The position numbers were made by a program, and so were the translations under genes. Below the pieces are notes generated by a model. That model saw nothing but the letters and a program-made list of their open reading frames with translations, searched no databases and was not told the DNA's origin. From contig NC_068938.1 of NCBI RefSeq assembly GCF_016801865.2, positions 127,513,823 to 127,577,822 of the forward strand: DNA of 64,000 bases, written 5' to 3'. Shown one piece after another: positions 45,350 to 55,750 of this stretch (positions are counted from its first letter, which is position 1; every line of letters begins with the position of its first letter). This DNA is from Culex pipiens pallens (taxonomy: Eukaryota; Arthropoda; Insecta; Diptera; Culicidae).

Positions 45350-45425
45350 TTTTTTTTTTTTTTTTTTTTTTTTCAAATTAACTGTTCTTTATTGAAAATC
45401 CAAAATATACAATCTGTCCATAACC

Positions 45426-48400
45426 TCAAAGTATGTTTAGAAAATTACAAAATTGTGTTTTAACAAGTTTTTTGTTGTTCCATCGTGTATCTCGCAAAGA
45501 TTGCTCAAATTTACCTAAACTTGGTGTACCATAATGCTTTAAGTTAAAACTTATTACCTCGCCTATTAGAAAAAGCGCTGCCTTCAATCTACTATTCTCA
45601 CTATCAATATCCGTTGCTAATATTTCTTCAGGATCATCGATCATAATTTTTAATTTTACATTGAGTACATTCTTTAGCCAAATCCATACAATTACTGATC
45701 CTGTACAATATTTTATCCTATGCTCCGTAGTATCGATAGAATTACAAAAATCACAAATATTGTTTTCTACACCTCTAACGTTATTTCTAAACTGCTTAGA
45801 TTTTGTACAAATGACGTCATTCATTACTAAGAAAAGAGCCTCTCTTGAATTTGATGTCAAAAAATTACTACTAATGTTTTCCCAAATAAGCTTCCAATCA
45901 AGATCAGGGTTTTCTTGAACCACTTTTGGTACAAATATTTTTTCTGATTGTAGAAATCTATAAATTGACTTAGTTGTTATTAAATCTTGAAATAGAGCAA
46001 TACGCGAAACTTCGCACAGCCATTCTCGTGTTGCTTTTGTTAGAGAAGTATTTTGACATTGTGCCATCATGAAACGGTCCATAGGGTCATCAGCATCAGG
46101 ATAAGAGAACAAAATATTTTTTATAAATAAAGCTTTCGATTTCAAATCTACATCTACTAATCCTAAACCTCCATCACTTACATCTAAGAACATCTGATTA
46201 CGGGTTACTGTAAAAAAATGGTTATTCCATAGAAACATCGAACAACTTGAATATATTTGAGCAATATGCACTTTATTTGGCGGAAAAACTTGAGCCAAAT
46301 ACCAAATCTTTGAAAGTATAAATGTATTTAATATCCAAATTTTTTGTATCAAATTCAAATGACGTGAAGAATGCAATTTAAACAATGTTTTAATTTTTGT
46401 ATAACAGAATCATAATTTAATTTAACAGTTCGAGAAAAAGAATTTTCAAAATAAACTCCTAGTATTTTTAATGCGTCCTTTTCCGGGATTAAATGCGTAC
46501 CGGAGACACAGTTATTTAACCGCATAAAGTGCGATTTGTTAACGTTCAGTTTTATTTTAGAGTATATACTAAAATAATTGATCATCTCCAGTACCGTATC
46601 GAACTCATGATCATTGAGAATGAAAATGTTGAGATCATCTGCATATGCTATTACCTTAATAAAGGTATCAGCAATGAAACAACCTCTAACATTATCACTA
46701 ATCAAACGTATCAATGGCTCGATGTACAATACGAAAAGGGCCATACTTAATGGACAACCTTGACGTACGGATGATTTAATTTCAATGGAGTCGGTTAAAA
46801 AACCATTAAAGAGTATTTTCGATGTCGCTTCTTTGTATAAATTTTTTAAACAGTTGATGAATGGTTCCGGAAAATCAAATTTCTTTAGCACGTTCCACAA
46901 GAAAGAATGGTTTACTTTATCAAAAGCTTTTTCTAAATCCAAACTTAGCAAAAGTCCTTTAAACCTTTTGGTTTGTCCTGCACGAATTATGATGTTACGA
47001 AGAGTTTTAAGATTATCAACACATGATTTATCTATGTTACATGCAGTTTGACCGGGCCCAATTATCTTTTTCAACAATGGTTTTAAACGATTTGCTAAAA
47101 TTTTCGTAAAAAGCTTATAATCACTATTTAACAAGCTGATTGGACGCTTATTAGAAATTTCGTATTGGTCACAACCTTTTTTTGGAATCAAAGATATTAT
47201 ACCTTTATTGAAATCTCTAGATGGATTGACGCCATCTACAAGATAACTATTAAATAAAATAACTAAATCATCTAATAAAATATCTGAAAAGTGAGAGTAA
47301 AATTCATATGTAAGACCATCTGGCCCTGGCGTTTTCTTTTTAGCGACTTCTTTGAGAACAAAAATTAATTCATCTTTATCAATCGGTTTAGAAAGACTCA
47401 TTTGATCTTGGACTGAAAGTTTTTTGTGAACATGACTGAGAACATTATCATTATTTTGATCACTGTTATCAGCTGCAAAAATTGAATTGAAATGTGAAGT
47501 AATAAATTGTTTTAATCTGCAATGTTCATTCGTAATCTCGCCGTTAATTCTAAGCTTAAAACTATAATTTTCAGTTTGATTCTTAATTCTAGATGAAATT
47601 TGAAATAAACTAAGTCGTTCATCAGTTAAAATAGATCCAGAACTTGTTTTTAAACTTAAATTATTTAATCTATTTTGTTCAATTTCTAATAATTTTGATC
47701 TAACTAAGCATAATTCATTATATACATTTTCTCCGACGGATTGTTTTTCAATTATTTCATTTAAACAAGTGTAAAAAAAGTTTTTTTCTCTATGTATTTG
47801 CTGATTAAAAAGAAAACTTTGACTTTTGAAGTATTTCATTATTCTAGATTTCGTTGAATCGTTCCACCAAAAATTAAAATTATTTATGTACATGTTTTGC
47901 TTTTTCCAATTCCCAAACAAAGTTTTGAAATCAGCTGTAATCTCTTCATTCATAATTAAACTAGGATTTATTTTCCAATAACCTCTACCTCGTGTTTGTA
48001 AAGGAATATTATCTGGAACTTTATATTTCAAAATTACTGCGTGGTGATCAGAAAATGCCACAGCAGAAGTATTGATCGATCTAACATTATTTATTAATTC
48101 TAAAGGTGCATAAAACCGATCAAGTCTCGATTTAGAATCACCCCTTATAAAAGTGAAATTTGTTTTTTGATTAATTTTATGTTCTATGTCATGTAAATTC
48201 AAAGATGTTAATAATTTTTGCAATCCAGAGCAGATGTTTTTGTTTGAACTGTTCGAGTCAGATGATAACAGGATGCAATTAAAATCGCCCACAATGATGT
48301 TCTTTTTTGTAAACGATAGATGAGGGATTATATCAAAAGTAAAAAAAGAGTTCCGTTCATTACGATAATTGGACCCAGAAGGTGCGTAGACATTAATAAA

Positions 48401-48682
48401 ATTAATATCATCGATTAAAATAGAAGATAACCGACCATTCGGATTGATGAGAACATTGTCAAAATTTATATTTTTCCTAACGAGGATGGCTGTGCTTTTG
48501 TTATCAGTGCTAATGTTTACGATCGCTGTGTGAGAAGGAAGAAATCCGAAATCTTCAAAGGCAACTTCTTGTAAGAAAACAATATCGATATCTGAATTCC
48601 AAATAAAATCTTTCAAGAGAGACTTTTTTAGCAAAGAATTGATTGCGTTAATATTGATGGTACATATACTACGAAGAAACAT
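45426..48682 (-). pseudogene. ORF2: AP endonuclease plus reverse transcriptase, one frameshift
   Basis: Real ATG at 48682-48680 (MFLRSICTININ). N-terminal endonuclease motifs: DIVFLQE (E39 metal ligand), NVYAPSG, VGDFNCIL, SRLDRFYA and SDHHAVIL. Reverse transcriptase: KKTPGPDGLTYEFY, LIPKKG, NKRPISLLNSDYKLFTKILA, LSLDLEKAFDKVNH, SVRQGCPLSMALF and AYADDLNIF (catalytic DD). The first frame stops at 46355 after ILHV. The homologous C-terminal part continues in another frame (LHSSRHLNLIQKIWILNTF) to a stop at 45426, which implies a 1-nt indel near 46380. The C-terminal part ends with a zinc knuckle, CDFCNSIDTTEHRIKYC. Combined length is about 1085 codons, near the usual size for the group. The protein would nick target DNA and prime cDNA synthesis from it. 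Confidence 0.92.
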
Positions 48683-48741
48683 TCTCCTACACTACTACCT
48701 ACTCCGCGAGACAACGCGTGCTTGGTTGAGGTTATGGACGC

Positions 48742-49930
48742 TTACTTTGCTGGTTTCAACAACGACCGCGTGGAGATCGTTGAGAGAGGTTTTGACTGAT
48801 CTTTTTTACCTTTTTTGGATCTTTTGTTTTTCTTTCCTCCGCTGACTTCCTTGAACGGAAGCTGTCCGGTGCTGTCCTCTGGTCCCTCGCTGCTGTTGGC
48901 CTCTGGATCCGATGACGACTCCGCCGGGCGTTTAACACCCAGTAGACCCCCCCCCTTTCCCAGTACCCGCACCCCGGTTGTGGTCCCCAATACCCCCCTC
49001 ATCCCCGGTACCCAAACCCACACCCTGATGGCCCCCCTCATCCCCAGTGTCCATGTTCTCCAACTCCTGCTGCTGGTTAGTTTCCGCACTTACTTGTGGC
49101 TCTTCGATGACTGCTGGTGTACCTGTTGCTTCCGTCGGCGGAGTCGCCGGGCCGGACAAACCTTGTCCTCCGGCCGGTGGGCTGGTCGCCGATTTGTCTC
49201 CTTCAGCGCATGGGACTGGTTCCTGAACTGCTTTCACGAGTCGTTCCATGACGGGTGTCATCGGCGGCACGCTGAGGTACGGTGCGTTAACAGGCCTCCC
49301 CTGGGCGGTCACGGTGCTATAGGACCGTGATACGCCGCTGCCTGACGAACTGTTGGCCAGTTTGGGACAATTCGATTTCACATGTCCCTCCTGCTTGCAA
49401 AAGAAGCATCGATTCTTGAGTCCGTCGTAGTATATCCTGGCCCGGAAGTGTCCGATGAACAGGCCGGCCGGGATCTCCTTCGCAATCTCCATATGCACGC
49501 CACGGACGCCATTGAAGATGTTGAGGTTACATTCGGGCGAGTAACGCTCTCGCACGTGTTGACGAATGGTGCCAAACTGTCCGAGAACTTGCGCGATGGT
49601 CTTGTCGTCTATTTCCGGCGGCAAATTGAAAATGCGTACGTAGCGGAAGATTCGACTGGCCACCACGAGGGTAACAGGTGACCTTGAATCGTCGTCGTAC
49701 CTGAACATGTACAGCTCCTCGAGCCTACCACAGTACTCGGTAAAGGTTGGTTCATCCATGAGTTTGATGTAGAACGAACCATCATTCTCGTCTTTGTAGA
49801 CGGAATGTAGATCGGCCGCTCCCAGTTCCAGAGTTCCGGTAACAAATTTCAGAACCTCAAGATTCGAGGGTATCTTCGAGCCTTGCTGGAAGCAGAGCTT
49901 CAGCGTGTTCTTTCGAACTCCGGTTTCCAT
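48742..49930 (-). pseudogene. ORF1: RNA-binding gag-like protein with CCHC knuckle, frameshift in a G9 run
   Basis: First ATG at 49930-49928 (METGVRKNTLKL). Residues about 94-170 look like an RNA-recognition fold (YVRIFNLPPEIDDKTIAQVLGQFG) and are followed by the zinc knuckle CFFCKQEGHVKSNC at 175-188 (CX2CX4HX4C). The Pro/Thr/Gly-rich tail runs into a G9 tract (C9 at 48947-48955 on plus), after which this frame stops at 48932. The neighbouring frame continues with a basic tail (KKNKRSKKGKKDQSK) to a stop at 48742. So the ancestral ORF1 was about 395 aa, and a one-base length change in the homopolymer broke it. The gap to the ORF2 ATG is 59 nt. The role is inferred as binding element RNA in the retrotransposition particle. 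Confidence 0.87.
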
Positions 49931-50068
49931 GTCTTTATCTATTAAACAATAGATTCCGCTAATCCACCACACACTACTACTACGGCCGCGCCGCGCGCGA
50001 GAAATTTGCTTTTTTTTTCGGGAGCGTTTGCCACTATCGACTGTTCGGCTCAACGTATCGTCCGAGAA

Positions 50069-50105
50069 TGAGTTGGTAGAGAATTATACCCAGATTGCGT
50101 TTTTT
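50069..50105. repeat. family B copy 3, right remnant
   Basis: gagttggtagagaattatacc continues the repeat interrupted at 45349 (compare the complement of 11316-11341). It marks the 5' border of the retrotransposon. Confidence 0.75.
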
Positions 50106-52580
50106 CCTGAATATTTCTATCAACATCGCTTTTGATTGTGCATAAGTTTGTTTTGACAGCTAAAATATTCGGTTGAATATCGAGATAGCGAAGATCGACA
50201 TCCAGAGAATCGACTGTACCTTCGTTTTCAAACTCACGTACTTAAAAAAGTAGAAAAGCTGACAGTTTTGCAAACGTATCACCAGTTGGCACTGCTTACT
50301 TCGATTCGATGTGGATCTTGATGGTTTTTTTTTTTTCTTTTTGGACTGATGCAAGAAGTTAGCCATCTTTATAATATATCATCTTTGGTATTATTCTCTA
50401 ACACAAGACGACTTTTTTGAAGTTGATGTCAGTAAACGATTCAGTTTAGCCAAGGTATGATAGATTTGGACTCCCTGAACACGCTACAATCGATATAATT
50501 GAAATAAACTGAATTCCCTGCCAAAAAATAAAACTATAAATTTTAAGCTGTGAAATCAATTGATCGATTGATTTTTAATCTTTTTGTCTGTGCCGAAAAG
50601 GGATGTTGAAAATGCGAAATATTTGATTGCCAAATGCGAAGCATCCTCCCCCTCCCCCTTTTCCAGCTTAAAGACCCGTGAAAATTTGCATAACTTTACG
50701 TTTTAATGAGTGCTTTGAACCGGAAAAACTGCGCTCCGAAGGATGTGGCCGCGAGGATCGCGAAACGTCGGTCTTAATTTGATAAGCACTTTACGGGGGG
50801 AGGATTTTACTCTCCTGCTGTGTAAGGAACCAATTCCGTTGACCCAGGGCAAAAAAAACTGGAAGATTCGTTGAGTTACGGTGTGGGAAAATCGGTCGGG
50901 AAAATGCTGCCCACTTTCCACCAACCAGCAGTAGCAGCCAAGTGGAAATCAAGTTGAAGGCTGCTACAATTTAGCAAAAAGTGGCCAGATCGGTTGAACA
51001 ATTTGTGGGGAGGGTGGTCAGGGGGTGGAAAAGTTGTAATGGAATAATTCAACCCCGCGATGCCCCGCGTTGGATGGGAGCAATTAATTCTTTTGTCGGT
51101 GTAATTAGGACTCTCCATTGCTGCTGCTGGCTGGGTTGTTGAAGTGGAACCCACAAACATGCAGTGGGAGGGAGTCCTTCCCAACAAATCACTTTCGGGA
51201 ACGGGTTGCGAATGGAATCGATTTGAAGAATAAATTGGTGGCCATTAAATTGGAAAATTTAATTTTCTTCTCGTTCCAAGAGTGGAATTTAGGGTTGTGG
51301 TTGGTTTGTTTTTGTTACATTGTAAATTCAGAAAAGAATCGATTAAATTGAATTTAAAGTTCAAACAAATATAAAAAAGGAAACATTTGCATGCAAAAGG
51401 GGTTCTAAAACGTAATACCAATATAATCTTACGATTATTTTCAACCCATTCTTTGAAGTGCTAGCATTCCATCCGCATTACTTTCACCAACATCGTATGC
51501 CCCTCATTTAAAGGGATCAACGTGGAAAACCAAAAATCAACCAAACTAAAGAAAGGAAAACACCCAAATACCACACCCCGTTGTAGGTTTACGTTCCTGA
51601 TCGACCCAGACATTCATTTGATTTGATTAAATATATCCCTGGAGCTTTCGTTCTTGCCGATTTGTTTCACCTGTCTGCGAGGCCCTCAGAATGGGATTTG
51701 ACCTTTTTTTTCGTCAGAAGGGGATGAAACGAAAGTAAAAGTCGTTTGTTTCTTTCCCTCACAGTTCCGGGGGTCATTTCGACGTGGGGGTGGAAAACGA
51801 TAAATGATCGAAAAACACACACTCGGAAATGCCAATTCAACGGTAATGTTTCTTTTTTCTTTCTTTCACGTGGGCTACCGATTCCGACCAAAAATTGGAT
51901 TAAGCTGGATTCGGAAGGGAAAATTCCCCGCTTGAAAAATAGCAACTGCAACATTGCTACACTTCCCCGTTTTAAATGCCCAAGAGGGCGAAAGTGAACA
52001 CACGAGAGTCTCCAATTTGCAAGCTCACTTGAAACATCAAAAGGATTAGCGCTGGGGAAAAGAGGAGTGCCGCTGGCTCTGAATTCCGCTAAATTTGAAG
52101 AGAGTTGAAAGTGACTGCAAGTGAATGATACTCCTACGAATTAAGAGTTTCAAAATGTGACTGTGATTGGCAAGCTCGTTACACCAGTGTCTGTGCCTGA
52201 ACTTCATGAAATCAACTGCGAAATTGATGCAAAATCTACCCTGCACCACCCACTAGGAAGTTTAAAAAAAAAAGAATGTCACACAGTGGCGGAAAACCGC
52301 TTCATTTTCCACCACTAACAAGGGATGACAGTTTTCCGAATTGAATCTGTCACACGTGCGCGTGCGACGTCTGATTGTCAGATTCGATTTCACGTAATGT
52401 AACCGCGTTACTCGTGATGTGGAATTTGGACTGAGAAATGTTATCCATCGAAAAATATTCACCTTCTTTTACAGAACTTATTTTGTTTATTTGGTTGTAT
52501 TTTCCAATCAAAGAAACTTTGAATTTTACTTTAATTTTTGATGCAAAAAAAATTGAATCAAAAATTGGTGCACAGATTTT
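50106..52580. other. intergenic, no gene recognised
   Basis: 50640-52470 is moderately GC-rich, with many 60-100 aa frames on both strands, none with domain, signal or splice support. Could include non-coding exons or regulatory DNA of a gene outside the window. Confidence 0.45.
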
Positions 52581-52584
52581 TTAA

Positions 52585-53020
52585 CACTGAAACGCCCAAC
52601 GCATGTTCAACTTACACGGACGCCCAAGCCTCCCAAAAAAGGTGGAACGGTAACTTCAACTCGCTTGTTCTCGGGCCAAACTCAACCAATCAAGATGATC
52701 CTCCCTTCTTTCCAGTAATTTGTTAGGATTTCTAGATGATGCCAGAACTTTGCAGAACTTGATTTAAACAAATCTGTAATTTCTGAGCCGAAAACATCGT
52801 TCCACCTTTTTAAAAAAGACTTCCTCCGCGGAATTTTCGGCAACTTTTTTTAAACGCGAAAAAAAAATAAAACGATGTTTTTAATCGCAGAAATTACAGA
52901 AGTTCTGCAAAGTTCAAGAATCATCTAGACATCCTAACAAATCACTGGAAAGAAGAATCATCTTGATTGGTTAAGTTAGGCCCGAGTTCCAACTTTTTTG
53001 GAGCCTTGGGCGTTGGAATG
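52585..53020. mobile_element. 436-bp foldback MITE flanked by TTAA
   Basis: Left CACTGAAACGCCCAACG against right (minus) CATTCCAACGCCCAAGG. The arms continue through ctccaaaaaag, tggaac, ctcgggcc, accaatcaagatgat, tttccagt and aatttgttaggat to a centre near 52840. TTAA lies at 52581-52584 and 53021-53024. A TTAA duplication is the piggyBac signature, so a piggyBac-mobilised MITE is plausible. The left arm has extra text. Confidence 0.8.
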
Positions 53021-53024
53021 TTAA

Positions 53025-53524
53025 ATAAATTGCAATACTATTGTCAAGGTTATTCAACCTAAAGTTTAACTTTTGCTAAAAATTTGCGGTGTTTCGTTTT
53101 TTAATACGCCAAGCCTAAACATATTTTTAACGAAAAGGTAACCAAATTTCATTACGGTTTGTCTGCCAAGCATCTAAAATTGGAATGAAATTCAGTCACA
53201 AATAGAAAAAAAATGACTCTTTTGCAAAATTTTCTGATATTTTGAATAAAAATGTTTCAAAATTTTTTTAATTTGGTATAAGCTTATAAATAAGTTAAAT
53301 TTTCTATTTGTAGACAATGAAGTTTGATTTTAAAATTTTTGATATTTTTTCGAGAATATTTTAATTTTATTAATGGAAAATGGAACAATAAATTCAGAGT
53401 AATCGTTAGTATAAAATTCAAGCTTATTAGATGACATTTAGAAAAAAATCATTTTTATCGATTTAAATTATTTGTACGGCTGCACCTCAGAAACTAATTG
53501 CTGGATTTTCACAATTCAGAGAAA
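53025..53524. other. AT-rich spacer
   Basis: No feature recognised. Confidence 0.5.
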
Positions 53525-54135
53525 AAAACGTTACTTAATCCACCCTTAGGTGGTTGTTGCCTTCCTCACATTTAGAGGGTAATGCTATCCAAAATAGATA
53601 TACAAGGGCGGACCTTTCAGTGTTCTATCAACTTGATTCATACCATCAGATTGGATAGTCAGATCTTCATAATTCAGGGCACTTATGTGCTTATAACTTT
53701 TGATAGGGTTGTCAGATCTTCAAACTTTTGAATTCGTTAAAAATGTCTTTCGAATAATTTTCTAAAAATGTATAACATGACGGGGTTTCTTACAAAAACC
53801 ACCCTTTTTACAATCTTCCGGACTCTTGTTAGAATCGTTTTTTTTTTCAGCATCACTTTTGAGGTACTTTACTAAACTTTATAATTTTTAATAGTGACTT
53901 ATGGGACTCCAAGACGGATCGAATGAGACCAATATGGTCCAAATCGGTTCAGCCAGTGCCGAGATAATCCAGTGCAATTTTTTTTCTCAACATCCCACCA
54001 CACACACAGACATTTGCTCAGAATGTGATTTTGAGTCGCTAAGTATACATGAAGGTGGGTCTAGGAGGTCAAATGAGAAATTCGTTTTTCGAGTGATTTT
54101 ATAGCCTTTCCTCAGTAAGGTTAGGATGGCAAAAA
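53525..54135 (+). repeat. family A dispersed element, copy 4
   Basis: acgttacttaatccacccttaggtggttg at the left, ttatagcctttcctcagtaaggtt at the right. It parallels 12527-13206 throughout (cttatgggactccaag, atcggttcagccag, cacagacatttgctcag, aaggtgggtctaggagg). No 164-bp unit is present. Confidence 0.87.
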
Positions 54136-54974
54136 TGTAAAAAATTTGCAATGCATAGCCTTTCAGAAATATTTCTAGAGGAGCTTTCTTTCAAGGAATA
54201 ATTTGAAAATGCAAAAAGAAAACAAAAATGTATGCAAACAAGCAACGGAAAAAAAAATTAAAAAAATGCTTTTCTCGCTTGCAAATTCAACTATGCCACA
54301 AAAAAAAATTAAAGATATTCTAAAAAATCATATGAAATTCATCACACATGCGCCTTAATGGGTGTCTTTTTCATTTCTCTAAAATAAAATCAAAAATTCC
54401 AAAATAATATTTTTTAGGAATTAACTCTTAGTGATGAGTCCGTATCAATAATTTTTCAAAGTTCATGTCACCCTACCTCTCTCTCAATATATATATATTT
54501 TTTTTAATCAGGGGCAAAAAATATTTGTTCATTAGAATTAAAAATGTTAATGGAAATTAAATTCAAATCGACTTAAGCAATCTGCATTTCATTTCTGTAT
54601 TGATAGTCATATTTAGCGTGATTTGAATAGCTTGACATTTTTTTTTCTATCATTAGCTAAGTCCTTAGTAAAAAGCAATTAGAGTTTCCAAATGAACTAT
54701 GAAATAACTCACAGCTGAAAGAAACCCCAAAACTCTGTTATGTACTTACATAAACTAATTGTATCTTGATTATTCGCCAATAAAACCTAAATTGAATTGA
54801 AAATTGAAAATATTTTGAATTTTTATAAAATTCCAATTTCTTTTCCCCGACAAAAAGGCAATTCTTAGATATAGTTGAAACTTTTGGTTGTAAAACAACT
54901 GGACAGGTAAACAATGGATTTCAAAACACTTATTTTCAATAATAATGTTTTTGCCCAAATCGATTTTTTAATTT
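54136..54974. other. AT-rich spacer with a diverged family C copy
   Basis: 54430-54620 keeps the word order of family C (aaagttcatgtcaccc, tcaggggcaaaaa, gcatttcatttctg, tcatatttagcgtg) at low identity. No gene. Confidence 0.5.
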
Positions 54975-55750
54975 GAATGTGAGTAATTCTCTATCAACTC
55001 AAGCGAAATCGAAAAAAAGTTGTCCCCTATTCGATTTGCGTAAAACTGTGTCCTTAGAGATAACGTCTGTAACTGATCACGAATCCGATGTCCATTTTTT
55101 TATATCTCGTGACGGAGGGGCGGTACGACCCCCATCCATTTTTAATCATGCGAAAAAATGCTTGTTTTTCAATAAGGCTGATGCAAAAAAGCATTCGAAT
55201 GAAAACAAGTATTTTAAAATGCATTTTATACTAGTTCAGTTGTCTTGCATTCATTAATTTTTAAAAAATGTAAGGTTTGACGAAAAATAAAACTTTCTGC
55301 GGTATTAAACATCGAAAATATATAAAAAAAAAATATTTTTTTAATAAACCCAAAATGATTCATAACGCAGCGAAATGCATCTTGAATTGATTTCAGCTAA
55401 TTGCACGTCAATTTTCATTGACATTTTTAGGTTTTAAGGAAAAAAAATCTGCCCCCTGATTTTTCAGACCGATTAAACAAAAACCTTAAATTAAATTTGT
55501 ACCAGCCTGGAAAAGGGATGAGACGGAAATTTGGTGTCAAAAAGGACTTTTGTGTTAAATTGGACGCACGATTTGAATTTAAATCACTGTCATTTATCGT
55601 TACTCAACTGTAATTTTTTTTTTGTAAAATTTCATTTTAAGGTCGAATCTACACAGAAGGGATTTTTTTTTTCATTGAAAGCAAAAAAAAATCATATTAA
55701 AATTTCGTGTTTTTTCATACTTTGTACAGTTTTTTAAATGCCCCATAGAG
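54975..55750. repeat. family B repeat, copy 4, split by a family C element
   Basis: The left part, 54975-55174, carries gatcacgaatccgatgtcc and tatatctcgtgacggaggggcgg. The right part, 55509-55750, resumes with aaattggacgcacgatttg, ctacacagaaggg and aaatttcgtgttttttc. Orientation as copy 2. The gap is filled by the family C element. Confidence 0.83.
55175..55508. mobile_element. family C MITE, 334 bp, best-preserved copy
   Basis: Left AGGCTGATGCAAA and right (minus) AGGCTGGTACAAA form a 13-bp inverted end with two mismatches. Interior words atgcattttatactagttcag, cagctaattgcacgtc and tctgccccctgatttttcag match the complement of 28803-29155. Inserted in family B copy 4. No clear target duplication. 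Confidence 0.8.

Larger units (their letters stand above)
45350..50068 (-). mobile_element. nearly full-length L1/Tx1-like non-LTR retrotransposon
   Basis: Read on minus: a short 5' UTR from about 50068, ORF1 from 49930, ORF2 from 48682, a short 3' UTR after 45426, and a poly(A) tail seen as T24 at 45350-45373. Its borders are set by the interrupted family B repeat on both sides, with a possible 4-bp TGAG duplication (45346-45349 and 50069-50072). Both ORFs carry a single frameshift, so this copy is probably inactive but young. The clade call rests on the polymerase wording (SVRQGCPLSMALFVLYIEPL) and a CCHC ORF1, and is provisional. Confidence 0.9.

Noticed and set aside
45350..45373. LTR or DNA-transposon end at the long T run
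   Set aside because: The run is the poly(A) tail of the minus-strand non-LTR element. There is no long terminal repeat at the other end.
48815..49330. 171-aa plus-strand frame
   Set aside because: Antisense shadow of retrotransposon ORF1.
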